A stretch of 10,053 nt of DNA, taken from the NCBI GenBank assembly GCA_035501615.1, contig DATJVY010000126.1, positions 1 to 10,053 on the forward strand. The letters run 5' to 3'. Each line of letters starts with the position of its first letter. Position 1 is the first letter of the stretch. This DNA comes from RPRB01 sp035501615. GTDB taxonomy: Bacteria; Myxococcota; Myxococcia; Myxococcales; Myxococcaceae. A program made the translations under genes and the position numbers. This document shows positions 1 to 6,777 of the stretch, in pieces. The notes beneath the pieces were generated by a model that worked only from the letters and a program-made list of their open reading frames with translations, made no database searches and was not told the DNA's origin.

Positions 1-609
1 CCGCGCGGAACCGAGGTTCTCCTCCGCGACCTGGACGCCGACCCGCTGGAGCTCGATCTCTCGCGGGTGGATGTCATCCTGCTCCTGGACGTCATCGAGC
101 ACCTCCAGGAGCCCGAGCGCTTCCTGGCCGCGCTTCGCCGCAACCTCGACCACCGGCCCCGCACGCTGATCCTCACCACCCCGAACGTGGCCTTCGGCAT
201 CCAGCGGCTGATGCTGCTGGCCGGCCAGTTCAACTACGGGAAGGCCGGGATTCTCGACCGGACGCACACCCGGCTCTTCACCTTCCGGAGCCTGCGCCGG
301 CTGCTGGTCGATTCGGGTCTCCGGATCCGGGAGGTCCGCGGGGTCCCGGCCCCGTTCCCCAAGGCGCTGGGAAACAATCCGCTCGGGATGGGCCTGCTTC
401 GCCTGAACGAGGCGCTCATCCACGTCAGCCCCGCCTTCTTCAGCTACCAGATCTTCGTCGAGGCCGAGACGACCCCCGACGTGGCGTTCGTCCTCGCCGA
501 CAGCCGCCGCTCGGGCGAGCCACCCGCGACGCTGGAGCGCCCGGCCCGCGCCGCCGCGGCCCGGCGCGGCCGTCGTTCGAAGGCCAGCCCCCGGAAGACC
601 CGCCGGTGA
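1..609 (+). CDS. Class I SAM-dependent methyltransferase, C-terminal part (5' end outside window)
   Basis: The frame is open from the first base, so the gene starts to the left; an internal GTG at 67 lies inside the domain and is not the real start. The visible protein has LLRDLDADPLEL followed by a hydrophobic strand and DVIEHL, the acidic post-II/motif-IV region typical of Methyltransf_23/UbiG-like Rossmann methyltransferases. A later block with TTPN, FNYG, GILDRTHTRLFT and a following helix is characteristic of the family branch found in polysaccharide and lipid modification clusters. The SAM-binding glycine loop should lie in the missing N-terminal part. The last ~35 residues are an Arg/Ala/Lys-rich, probably disordered tail. 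The stop overlaps the start of the next gene by four bases, implying translational coupling with the membrane glycosyltransferase candidate. The substrate cannot be told. In some genomes this domain is fused behind a GT2 glycosyltransferase, which the window edge does not allow me to exclude. Confidence 0.85.
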   Translation, partial: PRGTEVLLRDLDADPLELDLSRVDVILLLDVIEHLQEPERFLAALRRNLDHRPRTLILTTPNVAFGIQRLMLLAGQFNYGKAGILDRTHTRLFTFRSLRRLLVDSGLRIREVRGVPAPFPKALGNNPLGMGLLRLNEALIHVSPAFFSYQIFVEAETTPDVAFVLADSRRSGEPPATLERPARAAAARRGRRSKASPRKTRR

Positions 610-2051
610 CGGCTCCCGCGGCGTTCGAGGCGACCGATGACCTCGCCGTGCCCGGGAGCGCGACGCGCGCGTTCTTCCTCTCGGTCGCGGCGGTCTTCCT
701 CGGGCAGGCGCTGCAGATCAACAACGGCAACGGCCATCCCGACGCCTGGCCCTACCTCTTCGCGACACTCCTCCTCGTCGCGCTCGCCGCGCTCTCACCC
801 CCCTGGCCCGCGGTGGAGAGCACCGGGGACCGGCTGGCGGCGCTGGTCCTCGGGGTCGGCCTGGTGCTGCAGTTCTCGCAGCTGGTGGTGAGCCCACCCG
901 GCTATTACGTGCGGCCCATCGCCGGCTTCCGGGAGTTCTTCGCCGCCGTCGCCGCCGCGGGGGTGGTCGCCGGCACCGCGCTCGGCCGCCGGTCCGCGCT
1001 CGGCGCTTTCCAGGGCCCGCTCCTGGTGCTCCTCTTCGCCATCGCCGGATGGTGGATCATCCGTGCGTCGCACCCCCCGCAGATCGACGTCTACGTCTTC
1101 CAGCAGGATGCGAGCCGGGCGCTCGCCGAGGGCCGGAACCCCTACGCCATCACCTTCCCCAACATCTACGGGCACACGGTGTTCTACGGCCCCGGCGTCG
1201 CGGACGCGCAGCGGGTGCTGATCGGCTTTCCCTACTTCCCGCTCTCGCTGCTGCTGGCCCTCCCGGGCTGGCTTCTCGCCGGGGACTTCCGGGTGGCCCA
1301 GCTCGCCGCGTGCGCGGTGGCCGCGGCCGCGTTCGGCATGCTCGGCCCCGGCCGGCTTCCTCTGCTCGCGGCGGCCGTCCTGCTCTTCACCCCGCGGATG
1401 TTCTTCGTCCTCGAGCAGGGATGGACCGAACCCTTCGGCGTCGCGCTCCTCGCCCTGGTGGCCCTGGCCGCCACCCGGCGCTCGCGGTGGCTCCCGGTTG
1501 CGCTCGGTCTCCTCCTCGCCTGGAAGCAGTACACCGCGCTCTTCCTTCCCCTGGCCGCGCTGCTCGTCCCGCGGCCCTTCCGCTGGCGCGCCTACGCCCG
1601 TCTGGTCCTCCCCGCCGTCGCTCTCGCCGCGGCCCTCACCCTGCCCTTCTTCCTCTGGAACCCGGCGGCCTTCTGGAAGAGCGTGGTGCTCGCCCAGTTC
1701 GCTCAGCCGTTCCGGATGGAGGCCCTCTCCCTCCCGGCCTGGTGGGTCGTCCAGAAGGGGCACCCCCAGTTCGACGTGGTTCCCTGGATGCTCGGAGGAA
1801 CGCTGCTGGCGATGGTGCTCGTCCTCTCCTGGGGACGGCGCGGGCCGGCGGCCTTCGTGAGCGGATCGGCGTTCGTCTACGCGGTGTTCATCGCGCTCAG
1901 CAAGCAGTCGTTCTGCAACTACTGGTGGTTCGTGCTCGGGGCGATCTGCTGCGGCATCGCCACCTCCGCGGCGCCGGAGCCCGACACCGGCTCCAGGCCG
2001 CTCACCTCCCCGGCACGCCCCACAGCTCCAGCACCGCCTTCTCACGGCTGA
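606..2051 (+). CDS. Polytopic membrane protein, GT-C/GT87 (DUF2029)-like glycosyltransferase candidate
   Basis: The 481-residue protein starts at GTG 606, which overlaps the methyltransferase stop (GTGA); GGAAG upstream is a weak ribosome-binding site. It is strongly hydrophobic, with roughly ten or more membrane segments between residues 22 and 452. A large loop around residues 155-200 contains IDVYVFQQDASRAL, then GRNPY and an aromatic stretch. An Asp-containing first loop followed by a G-x-NPY element is typical of GT-C fold, polyprenyl-phosphate-sugar-dependent transferases such as the GT87/DUF2029 mannosyltransferase families. EQGWTEP (270-276), LAWKQYT (304-310) and KQSFCNYWWF near the C-terminus fit the same fold. 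It would act in the inner membrane, moving a sugar from a lipid carrier, in step with the coupled methyltransferase. The last ~27 residues are Pro/Ala/Ser-rich and partly antisense to the lipoprotein gene. The family call is by pattern; donor and acceptor are unknown. Confidence 0.72.
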   Translation: MTAPAAFEATDDLAVPGSATRAFFLSVAAVFLGQALQINNGNGHPDAWPYLFATLLLVALAALSPPWPAVESTGDRLAALVLGVGLVLQFSQLVVSPPGYYVRPIAGFREFFAAVAAAGVVAGTALGRRSALGAFQGPLLVLLFAIAGWWIIRASHPPQIDVYVFQQDASRALAEGRNPYAITFPNIYGHTVFYGPGVADAQRVLIGFPYFPLSLLLALPGWLLAGDFRVAQLAACAVAAAAFGMLGPGRLPLLAAAVLLFTPRMFFVLEQGWTEPFGVALLALVALAATRRSRWLPVALGLLLAWKQYTALFLPLAALLVPRPFRWRAYARLVLPAVALAAALTLPFFLWNPAAFWKSVVLAQFAQPFRMEALSLPAWWVVQKGHPQFDVVPWMLGGTLLAMVLVLSWGRRGPAAFVSGSAFVYAVFIALSKQSFCNYWWFVLGAICCGIATSAAPEPDTGSRPLTSPARPTAPAPPSHG

Positions 2052-2622
2052 GCACGGTGTCCACCGCGGCGTCGCCCCAGCGCGCCCGGACCTCGGACAG
2101 CGACCGCGCGCGCTCCTGCTGCGCTCGCAGCCTCTCGATCGTCCGCTCCACCCCCGCGCGCTGGTCGGCAGGGAGCTGGTCCTTGGCCGACTCCAGCGCA
2201 CCGAGCGCGTCCTCCAGTTCCTGCCCGCCGGCGCCCGCCCGGGCGAGCGCCACCTCCGCGGTGAGCGCCTCGAGGGCCTGGATGTCGGCGTCGCTCAGCC
2301 CCGCGTCGGTCCGCACCCCCTGGGCCCGCTCCGTTCGCCGCCGCAGCCCGGCGTAGGCCTCCTCCAGGGCGCGTGCGCCCCCGTCCGCGGTCTGGGACAG
2401 CCGCCGCACCTCCCGCGCCGAGGGCGCCGGCTCCCCCCGGAGGAGGCGCTCGTAGGCCAGGAAGCCATCGAGCTTGCCGACGGTCAGCTGGAGCCCCGCG
2501 TCCGGACGGGCGGCGACCACGGTGACCGGCCCGGCGTCGGCCACAGGCGCGGACGTCCGGGGCCTCCGGCAGCCCCCGGCCAGAAGGGCGAGCAGCGCGG
2601 CCAGGAGCGAGCGTCCACGCAT
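2002..2622 (-). CDS. Small helical lipoprotein, function unknown
   Basis: The 206-residue protein starts at ATG 2622, preceded on its strand by GAAGGGGG (2633-2626). Longer in-frame extensions to the right run antisense through sixA and lack such a site. The N-terminus MRGRSLLAALLALLAGGC is a short signal peptide with a lipobox (AGGC, Cys18), followed by Arg/Pro and an Ala/Asp/Val-rich linker, so it is predicted to be a lipid-anchored envelope protein. The remaining ~160 residues are Ala/Arg/Glu/Leu-rich with heptad-like spacing, so a mainly alpha-helical, partly coiled-coil domain is expected. I recognise no family. The gene overlaps the end of the upstream convergent glycosyltransferase gene by 50 bases and is divergent from sixA across a 108-base spacer, so it is probably monocistronic. 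Confidence 0.78.
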   Translation of the reverse strand: MRGRSLLAALLALLAGGCRRPRTSAPVADAGPVTVVAARPDAGLQLTVGKLDGFLAYERLLRGEPAPSAREVRRLSQTADGGARALEEAYAGLRRRTERAQGVRTDAGLSDADIQALEALTAEVALARAGAGGQELEDALGALESAKDQLPADQRAGVERTIERLRAQQERARSLSEVRARWGDAAVDTVLSREKAVLELWGVPGR

Positions 2623-2730
2623 CGACCCCCTTCTGCCATACCCTTTGACCGTCTCGGGCGCGCTCGTGTACGACCCGGGGCGGCGCGGCGTCGATCGGTC
2701 ACCGGGAACGACGCTCAGGGGAGATTCGTC
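2623..2730. promoter_or_regulatory. Divergent intergenic region between lipoprotein gene and sixA
   Basis: The 108-base spacer must carry the start signals of both divergent genes. On the + strand TTGACC at 2645-2650 is followed after 18 bases by TACGAC (2669-2674), a plausible but imperfect sigma-70-type -35/-10 pair for sixA-cyaY. The sixA ribosome-binding site AGGGGAG is at 2717-2723. No convincing -35/-10 pair was found for the lipoprotein direction. The promoter call rests on consensus resemblance only. Confidence 0.3.
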
Positions 2731-3225
2731 GTGAAGGTGTACTTGGTGCGCCATGCGCAGGCCGACTCCGAGGTCCCCGAGGGCCTGGACGACGGCGCAC
2801 GCGCGCTCACCGGCAAGGGCCGTCACGCGGCGGAGAAGCACTTCGCGGGCCTGCAGAAGCGGATGCACGGGGTGGATCTGGTCTACACGAGCCCGCTCGT
2901 CCGCGCCGTCCAGACCGCGCAGATCCTCGCGCTGGTCCAGGAGCTGGACGTCCCGCTCCGCGTTCACCGGAGCCTGCTCCCGGACATGCCCACCGGGAGC
3001 CAGGAGGGCCTGCTCAAGCACCACCGCGAGGAGAACCTGGTCCTCGTGGGGCACAATCCGTCGATCCCGGCCATCGCCGCGCATCTCATGCAGCTGAGCC
3101 AGTTCCCCCGCTCGGTTCCGCCGGGCTCCGTCATCGCGCTCCGCCTCGAGGACGCCGACGACCCCGCGAAGCTCCTCTTCTTCGCCGCTCCCGGCGAGGA
3201 CGTCCTGGAGGAGCTCCGGCCATGA
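2731..3225 (+). CDS. sixA: SixA-type phosphohistidine phosphatase (histidine phosphatase superfamily)
   Basis: The 164-residue protein, the usual SixA size, starts at GTG 2731 with AGGGGAG seven bases upstream. It shows the branch-2 histidine phosphatase signature: LVRHAQA at residues 5-11 with nucleophile His8 next to Arg7, SPLVRAVQTA (second phosphate-binding Arg58), and LVGHNP with His108. The short single-domain form, without the extra lid of phosphoglycerate mutases or phytases, fits SixA. In E. coli SixA removes phosphate from phosphohistidine, reported for the ArcB HPt domain and for NPr of the nitrogen PTS. The partner here is unknown. Its stop overlaps the start of cyaY (ATGA), so the two are translationally coupled. 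SixA is the best family name; a related small phosphohistidine phosphatase with another target is possible. Confidence 0.88.
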   Translation: MKVYLVRHAQADSEVPEGLDDGARALTGKGRHAAEKHFAGLQKRMHGVDLVYTSPLVRAVQTAQILALVQELDVPLRVHRSLLPDMPTGSQEGLLKHHREENLVLVGHNPSIPAIAAHLMQLSQFPRSVPPGSVIALRLEDADDPAKLLFFAAPGEDVLEELRP

Positions 3226-3548
3226 TGGACGAGGCCCAGTACAACGGGCTCGTCGGCGGGCTGTGGAAGCGCATCGTCGCCGCGGTGGACGAGGTGGACC
3301 CCGACGTGCTCGACGCCGTCGCCACCGGGGACATGGTGACGATGACCTCCGCCACCGGGGAGAAGGTGGTCGTCAACACCCAGCGCGCGGTCCGGCAGAT
3401 CTGGGTCGCGGGCAAGGGCCTGGGAATCCACTTCTCGCTCGGCCCCGACGGCCGCTGGATGGACGACAAGGGCAAAGGGCTCGAGCTGCTGGCCTGGGTC
3501 TCCGAGTGCGTCGCGGCGCTCACCGGCGAGCCGCTGCACTACACGTGA
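3222..3548 (+). CDS. cyaY: CyaY/frataxin iron-binding protein
   Basis: The 108-residue protein matches bacterial CyaY in size and in its alpha-beta(5)-alpha layout. The N-terminal helix ending in GGLWKRI is followed by an acidic stretch (Asp/Glu rich, residues ~22-37). Strands GDMVTMTS and EKVVVNTQ come next, then the frataxin core QIWVA (residues 59-63), then GIHFSL, and a C-terminal helix beginning LELLAWV. Frataxins bind iron through the acidic ridge and modulate the cysteine desulfurase IscS/IscU Fe-S assembly complex in the cytoplasm; that role is inherited from the family. The first of two adjacent ATG codons (3222 and 3225) overlaps the sixA stop; GGAG lies upstream. It converges on the REC/GGDEF-like gene with a gap of only 14 bases, with no obvious terminator between them. 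Confidence 0.85.
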   Translation: MMDEAQYNGLVGGLWKRIVAAVDEVDPDVLDAVATGDMVTMTSATGEKVVVNTQRAVRQIWVAGKGLGIHFSLGPDGRWMDDKGKGLELLAWVSECVAALTGEPLHYT

Positions 3549-3562
3549 GCCGTCGGCCCTGC

Positions 3563-4552
3563 TCAGGCGATGAACAGCCGGCTCTTCCGCCTGCGGCCGC
3601 TCGGGTCGGTGCCGGCGGCGAGCAGGGTCCGCCCCCCGCCCTCGGCGCGCGCCTGGGCCAGGGCGTCCGTCGCGTCCCGCAGCAGCTTGCCGAAGCTGAG
3701 ATCCCCCGTGCCCTCGACCGGGACGTGCGCCGACACTCCCGCCGACGCCGTGAGGTCGTTCTTGTGGAGGCCGGTGAGCTTCTCGCGCAAGCGCTCGGCG
3801 ACCACCATCGCCCCGTCGGCCGGCGTGTGGGGGAGGAACACCACCCAGCTCCCGGCGTGAAAGGCCGAGACCAGGTCGGTCTCCCGGAGGTGCCGCGCGA
3901 GCACCGCCTTCGCCTGGGAGAGCAGCGCGTCGATGTCGGTGGTCTCGAGCTCGGGCATGCCGGTGGCGAAGGCGTCGTAGGCGGCCACGATGAAGGCCAC
4001 CGGGTACCGGTACCGTCGGGAACGCTTCACCTCGCGGGCGAGCAGCGAGCGGAAGGCGCCGAAGTCCGCGGCCTGGGTCGGGCCGCCGCTCGGCTCGGGC
4101 ACCGGCACCCCCTCCTCGTCGGCGGCGGGGCCGACGCCCTCGTCTCCCTCGGGGAGATCGCCCGCGCGCCGCACCAGCCGGGCCTTGCCGCGTAGCTCGG
4201 TGAGCGCGAGCACGTTGCGCACGCAGGAGAGCACCGTCCCCTGCTTCAGCGGCCCCTGCAGGCAGGCCTCCGCACCGGCCCGGAGCGCACGGCCGTCGGG
4301 GTCCCCCTCCTCGGGGGCGTAGACCAGGATGACCGGGAAGTCCGGGTCGCGTGCCTTGAGCGCCGCGCAGAGCGCCTCGGCGTCGAACCGGTCGGACTCG
4401 GAGGCGATGAGGAGGTCCGCCCCGAAGCTCCGCACCGCCTCCAGCGTCTCGTCCTCGTCCCGCGCGGCGCGGACCTCGTACTTGCTCTCCAGGAATCCCC
4501 GGAGGGCCGCAGCCACCGCTGGGCTGGCATCGGCGACGACGATCCGGCTCAT
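3563..4552 (-). CDS. Pseudo-receiver plus degenerate GGDEF signalling protein
   Basis: The 329-residue protein starts at ATG 4552 with no good Shine-Dalgarno sequence, 13 bases after the frr stop, so it is probably the last gene of the rpsB-tsf-pyrH-frr operon. Residues ~3-120 follow a response-regulator receiver fold: strand IVVAD, ADLLIAS, PVILVYA and GPLK align with the usual strands. The phosphoacceptor Asp is replaced by Ser51, one of the acidic pair is Ala9, and the conserved Ser/Thr is Tyr78. Asp8 and Lys103 remain. An acidic/Pro-rich linker (~130-160) leads to a GGDEF-like fold (~162-315) with the order FGAFRSLLAREV, YPVAFIVAAYD, RETDLV, then HAGSW (232-236) where GGDEF should be, and SAGVSAH. 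It is therefore predicted not to be phosphorylated in the normal way or to make c-di-GMP; a binding or scaffold role is inferred. Confidence 0.82.
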   Translation of the reverse strand: MSRIVVADASPAVAAALRGFLESKYEVRAARDEDETLEAVRSFGADLLIASESDRFDAEALCAALKARDPDFPVILVYAPEEGDPDGRALRAGAEACLQGPLKQGTVLSCVRNVLALTELRGKARLVRRAGDLPEGDEGVGPAADEEGVPVPEPSGGPTQAADFGAFRSLLAREVKRSRRYRYPVAFIVAAYDAFATGMPELETTDIDALLSQAKAVLARHLRETDLVSAFHAGSWVVFLPHTPADGAMVVAERLREKLTGLHKNDLTASAGVSAHVPVEGTGDLSFGKLLRDATDALAQARAEGGGRTLLAAGTDPSGRRRKSRLFIA

Positions 4553-4565
4553 GGCGGTGACCGCA

Positions 4566-5129
4566 TCAGACCTCCATCACCTCTTTCTCCTTCTTGGCGA
4601 CGATCTGGTCCACCTGCGACACCCCGCCGTCGGTCTCCTTCTGGACCCGATCTCCGGCTCGCTTGTTCTCGTCCTCGGTGATCTTCTTGTCCTTGAGCAA
4701 GGTCTTGAGTCTCTCGTTGGCGTCGCGCCGCTCGTTGCGGATGGCGACCTTGTGCTCCTCTCCCTTGGTCTTGACCTGCTTGGCGATCTCCTTGCGGCGC
4801 TCCTCGGTGAGCGGCGGGATGGGGAGGCGGATGAGCTCCCCGTCGTTCATCGGGGTCAGGCCCAGGTTGGCCTCCCGCAGCGCCTTCTCCACGTCCTTGA
4901 GCAGCCCCTTCTCCCAGGGCTTGACGGTGATCAGCCGGGGCTCGGGGACGGCCAGGCTGGCGACGCCGGCCAGCGGGGTGGGCGTCCCGTAGTAGTTGAC
5001 CCGCACTCCCTCCAGCAGGCTGAGCGAGGCCCGGCCGGTGCGGATCTTCGCCAGCTCGCGCTTGAGGTCCTCCAGCGCCCGGTCGATGCGCCCCTTCAGG
5101 TCCTTCACCACGTCGTCCGTCACCGCCAT
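4566..5129 (-). CDS. frr: Ribosome recycling factor
   Basis: The 187-residue protein has the standard RRF length. The N-terminal helix reaches KIRTGRAS (28-35), then YYGTPTPL (46-53) and the domain II region with PWEKGLLKDVEKAL (71-84). The long C-terminal helices include RNERRDAN (131-138), whose Arg residues contact the ribosome in known RRFs. With EF-G it splits post-termination ribosomes. The start is ATG 5129 with a near-perfect AGGAGGG seven to eight bases upstream. The TAG stop of pyrH lies inside that ribosome-binding site, so the two cistrons abut without a spacer. The frame stays open far upstream (to ~7067) only because stops are rare at this GC content; the family N-terminus and the ribosome-binding site fix the start. 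Confidence 0.97.
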   Translation of the reverse strand: MAVTDDVVKDLKGRIDRALEDLKRELAKIRTGRASLSLLEGVRVNYYGTPTPLAGVASLAVPEPRLITVKPWEKGLLKDVEKALREANLGLTPMNDGELIRLPIPPLTEERRKEIAKQVKTKGEEHKVAIRNERRDANERLKTLLKDKKITEDENKRAGDRVQKETDGGVSQVDQIVAKKEKEVMEV

Positions 5130-5140
5130 GTGCTGCCCTC

Positions 5141-5899
5141 CTAGGCCCAGCTCGTCTCCGCCGCCCCCACCAGCGTCCCCAGCCCACCGCTGGAGCCGGG
5201 GGAGCCGGTGAGCGCCTTGCGGATGTTCCCCTGCGCGGTGAGGTCGAAGACGACGATGGGAAGCTTGTTGTCCATGCAGAGCGAGATGGCCGTCGAGTCC
5301 ATGACGTGCAGGTTCTGCCGGAGCACGTCCATGTAGGTCAGGGTCCGGTAGCGGCGGGCCGAGGCGTTCTCCTTCGGGTCCGAGTCGTAGACCCCGTCCA
5401 CCCGGGTGGCCTTGAAGATGACCTCGGCACCGATCTCCATCGCCCGCAGCGAGGCGGCGGTGTCGGTGGTGAAGAAGGGGTTGCCGGTGCCGGCGGCGAA
5501 GATGACCACCCGGCCCTTCTCGAGGTGCCGCACCGCGCGGCGGCGGATGTACGGCTCGGCGATCTGCTCCATCTTGATGGCCGACTGCACCCGGGTGAAG
5601 ACGCCGGTCTTCTCCAGCGCATCCTGGAGGGCCATGGCATTGATCACCGTTGCCAGCATGCCCATGTAGTCGGCGCTGGACCGGTCCATGCCCGCGGTGG
5701 AGGCGGAGACGCCGCGGAAGATGTTCCCTCCCCCGATCACCACCGCCACCTGCACTCCGGCCTTCACCACCTCGCCGATCTCGGAGGCGATGCTCTGCAG
5801 GGTCGGGGGGTGGATCCCGTACTTCCCGTCCCCCACCAGGGCCTCGCCGGACAGCTTGAGGAGGATGCGGCGGTACTGGGGGGATGTGGGGGCGGTCAC
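5141..5899 (-). CDS. pyrH: UMP kinase (uridylate kinase)
   Basis: The 252-residue amino-acid-kinase-fold enzyme phosphorylates UMP to UDP with ATP, the committed step to UTP/CTP in the cytoplasm; the bacterial enzyme is a hexamer. Visible motifs are KLSGEAL (15-21), IGGGNIFRG (55-63), MDRSSADYMGMLAT (71-84), the nucleotide-site block GTGNPFFTTDTAA (137-149), VDGVYDSDP (167-175) and MDSTAISLCMDN (200-211). It starts at GTG 5899 with only a weak purine-rich upstream stretch, and ends in TAG within the ribosome-binding site of frr. A ~15-residue Gly/Ser tail after GNIRKAL is slightly longer than in E. coli. It is separated from tsf by an 81-base spacer holding a strong hairpin. Confidence 0.97.
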   Translation of the reverse strand: MTAPTSPQYRRILLKLSGEALVGDGKYGIHPPTLQSIASEIGEVVKAGVQVAVVIGGGNIFRGVSASTAGMDRSSADYMGMLATVINAMALQDALEKTGVFTRVQSAIKMEQIAEPYIRRRAVRHLEKGRVVIFAAGTGNPFFTTDTAASLRAMEIGAEVIFKATRVDGVYDSDPKENASARRYRTLTYMDVLRQNLHVMDSTAISLCMDNKLPIVVFDLTAQGNIRKALTGSPGSSGGLGTLVGAAETSWA

Positions 5900-5928
5900 G
5901 TTCCGTCGCTTCTACCCCGTGCCCGGCA

Positions 5929-5955
5929 GGCGCAGCAACGCGAGCGTTGCGTGCC
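5929..5955 (-). other. Stem-loop in the tsf-pyrH spacer
   Basis: GGCGC (5929-5933), a bulged A, and GCAACG (5935-5940) can pair with CGTTGC (5945-5950) and GTGCC (5951-5955) around a four-base loop. This gives an 11-bp stem with one G-U wobble (formed in the + strand reading; mostly retained on the transcribed - strand). No T-run follows in the - strand direction, so it is not a standard intrinsic terminator. Placed between tsf and pyrH, it could act as a processing or mRNA-stability element, or as a partial attenuator. Confidence 0.45.
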
Positions 5956-5980
5956 AGCGCACCGGCCCTGCTCGCGTCGG

Positions 5981-6661
5981 TCAGCGCCCGGGCTGGCCGG
6001 ACCCTCCGCCGCTCTGGCCGATGGTCTTGGCCACCTCGGCGGCGAGGTCCTCCTTCTTCTTCTCGATGCCCTCGCCCACCTGGTACCGGGTGAAACGGCG
6101 GATGGAGATGTTCTCGCCGATCTTGGCGACGGCCTCCGTCACCACCTCGTGGACCTTCTTCTTCTCGTCCTTCACGAAGGGCTGGTCCACCAGGCACACC
6201 GTCTCGAAGTACTTCTCGATTTTCCCGGTGAGGATCTTCTCGATCATCGCCTCGGGCTTCTTCTGCTCCCGGAGCTTGACCCGCTCGATCTCCTTCTCCT
6301 TGTCGAGGACGTCGGCGGGGACCTCCTCGCGGCGGACGTACTGGGGAGCCATGGCGGCGACGTGGAGCGCGAGGTCCCGGACCAAGGCCTGGAAGTCCTC
6401 GTTGCGGGCCACGAAGTCGGTCTCGCAGTTGACCTCCACCAGGACCCCCACCTTGCCGTTGTGGACGTAGGCGCCGACGAGCCCCTCGGCGGCCGTGCGA
6501 CCTGCCTTCTTGGCCGCGCCGGTGATGCCCTTCTTCCGGAGCCACTCCTCGGCCCTCGCGAAGTCGCCCCCGGCCTCCTCGAGGGCCCTCTTGCAGTCCA
6601 TCATCCCGGCCCCGGTCTTCTCCCGGAGCTCCTTGACCATCTCGGCCGTCACCTTCGCCAT
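5981..6661 (-). CDS. tsf: Elongation factor Ts
   Basis: The 226-residue protein is the nucleotide-exchange factor for EF-Tu. The N-terminal UBA-like domain (3-40) contains KTGAGMMDCKRAL, and the EF-Tu contact segment NCETDFVARNEDF is at 78-90. KKKVHEVVTEAVAKIGENISIRRF supports the rest of the core. It is shorter than the ~280-residue E. coli protein, lacking much of the dimerisation/coiled-coil part, as in several other phyla. The C-terminal ~15 residues are Gly/Ser/Pro-rich. The start ATG 6661 is preceded by GGAG with suitable spacing. It follows rpsB after 116 bases and precedes pyrH. Confidence 0.97.
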   Translation of the reverse strand: MAKVTAEMVKELREKTGAGMMDCKRALEEAGGDFARAEEWLRKKGITGAAKKAGRTAAEGLVGAYVHNGKVGVLVEVNCETDFVARNEDFQALVRDLALHVAAMAPQYVRREEVPADVLDKEKEIERVKLREQKKPEAMIEKILTGKIEKYFETVCLVDQPFVKDEKKKVHEVVTEAVAKIGENISIRRFTRYQVGEGIEKKKEDLAAEVAKTIGQSGGGSGQPGR

Positions 6662-6680
6662 TGCAGTTCTCCAGCTGTGC

Positions 6681-6715
6681 GCCGGCCGGCCGGGAGGCCT
6701 CCTGGGGCCCCGGCA
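6681..6715. repeat. GC-rich palindrome cluster in the rpsB-tsf spacer
   Basis: The 116-base spacer contains a perfect 10-base palindrome GCCGGCCGGC (6681-6690), a second, GGAGGCCTCC (6693-6702), and GGGGCCCC (6704-6711), with CCCCGGC (6709-6715) also able to pair back to the first block. The transcript of this spacer must be strongly structured. There is no following T-run, so an intrinsic terminator is not supported. Attenuation, processing or transcript stabilisation between S2 and EF-Ts are possible. Confidence 0.5.
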
Positions 6716-6777
6716 ACGGCTCGGCCGGAAATCTCGATCGGGCGTCCCCGGCGCGTCCTTCGCGCGCGGAGGTGGGA

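Noticed and set aside
795..2201. 468-codon - strand frame antisense to the membrane glycosyltransferase gene
   Set aside because: Very charged, repetitive composition, no domain; the antisense + strand frame encodes a clear membrane protein.
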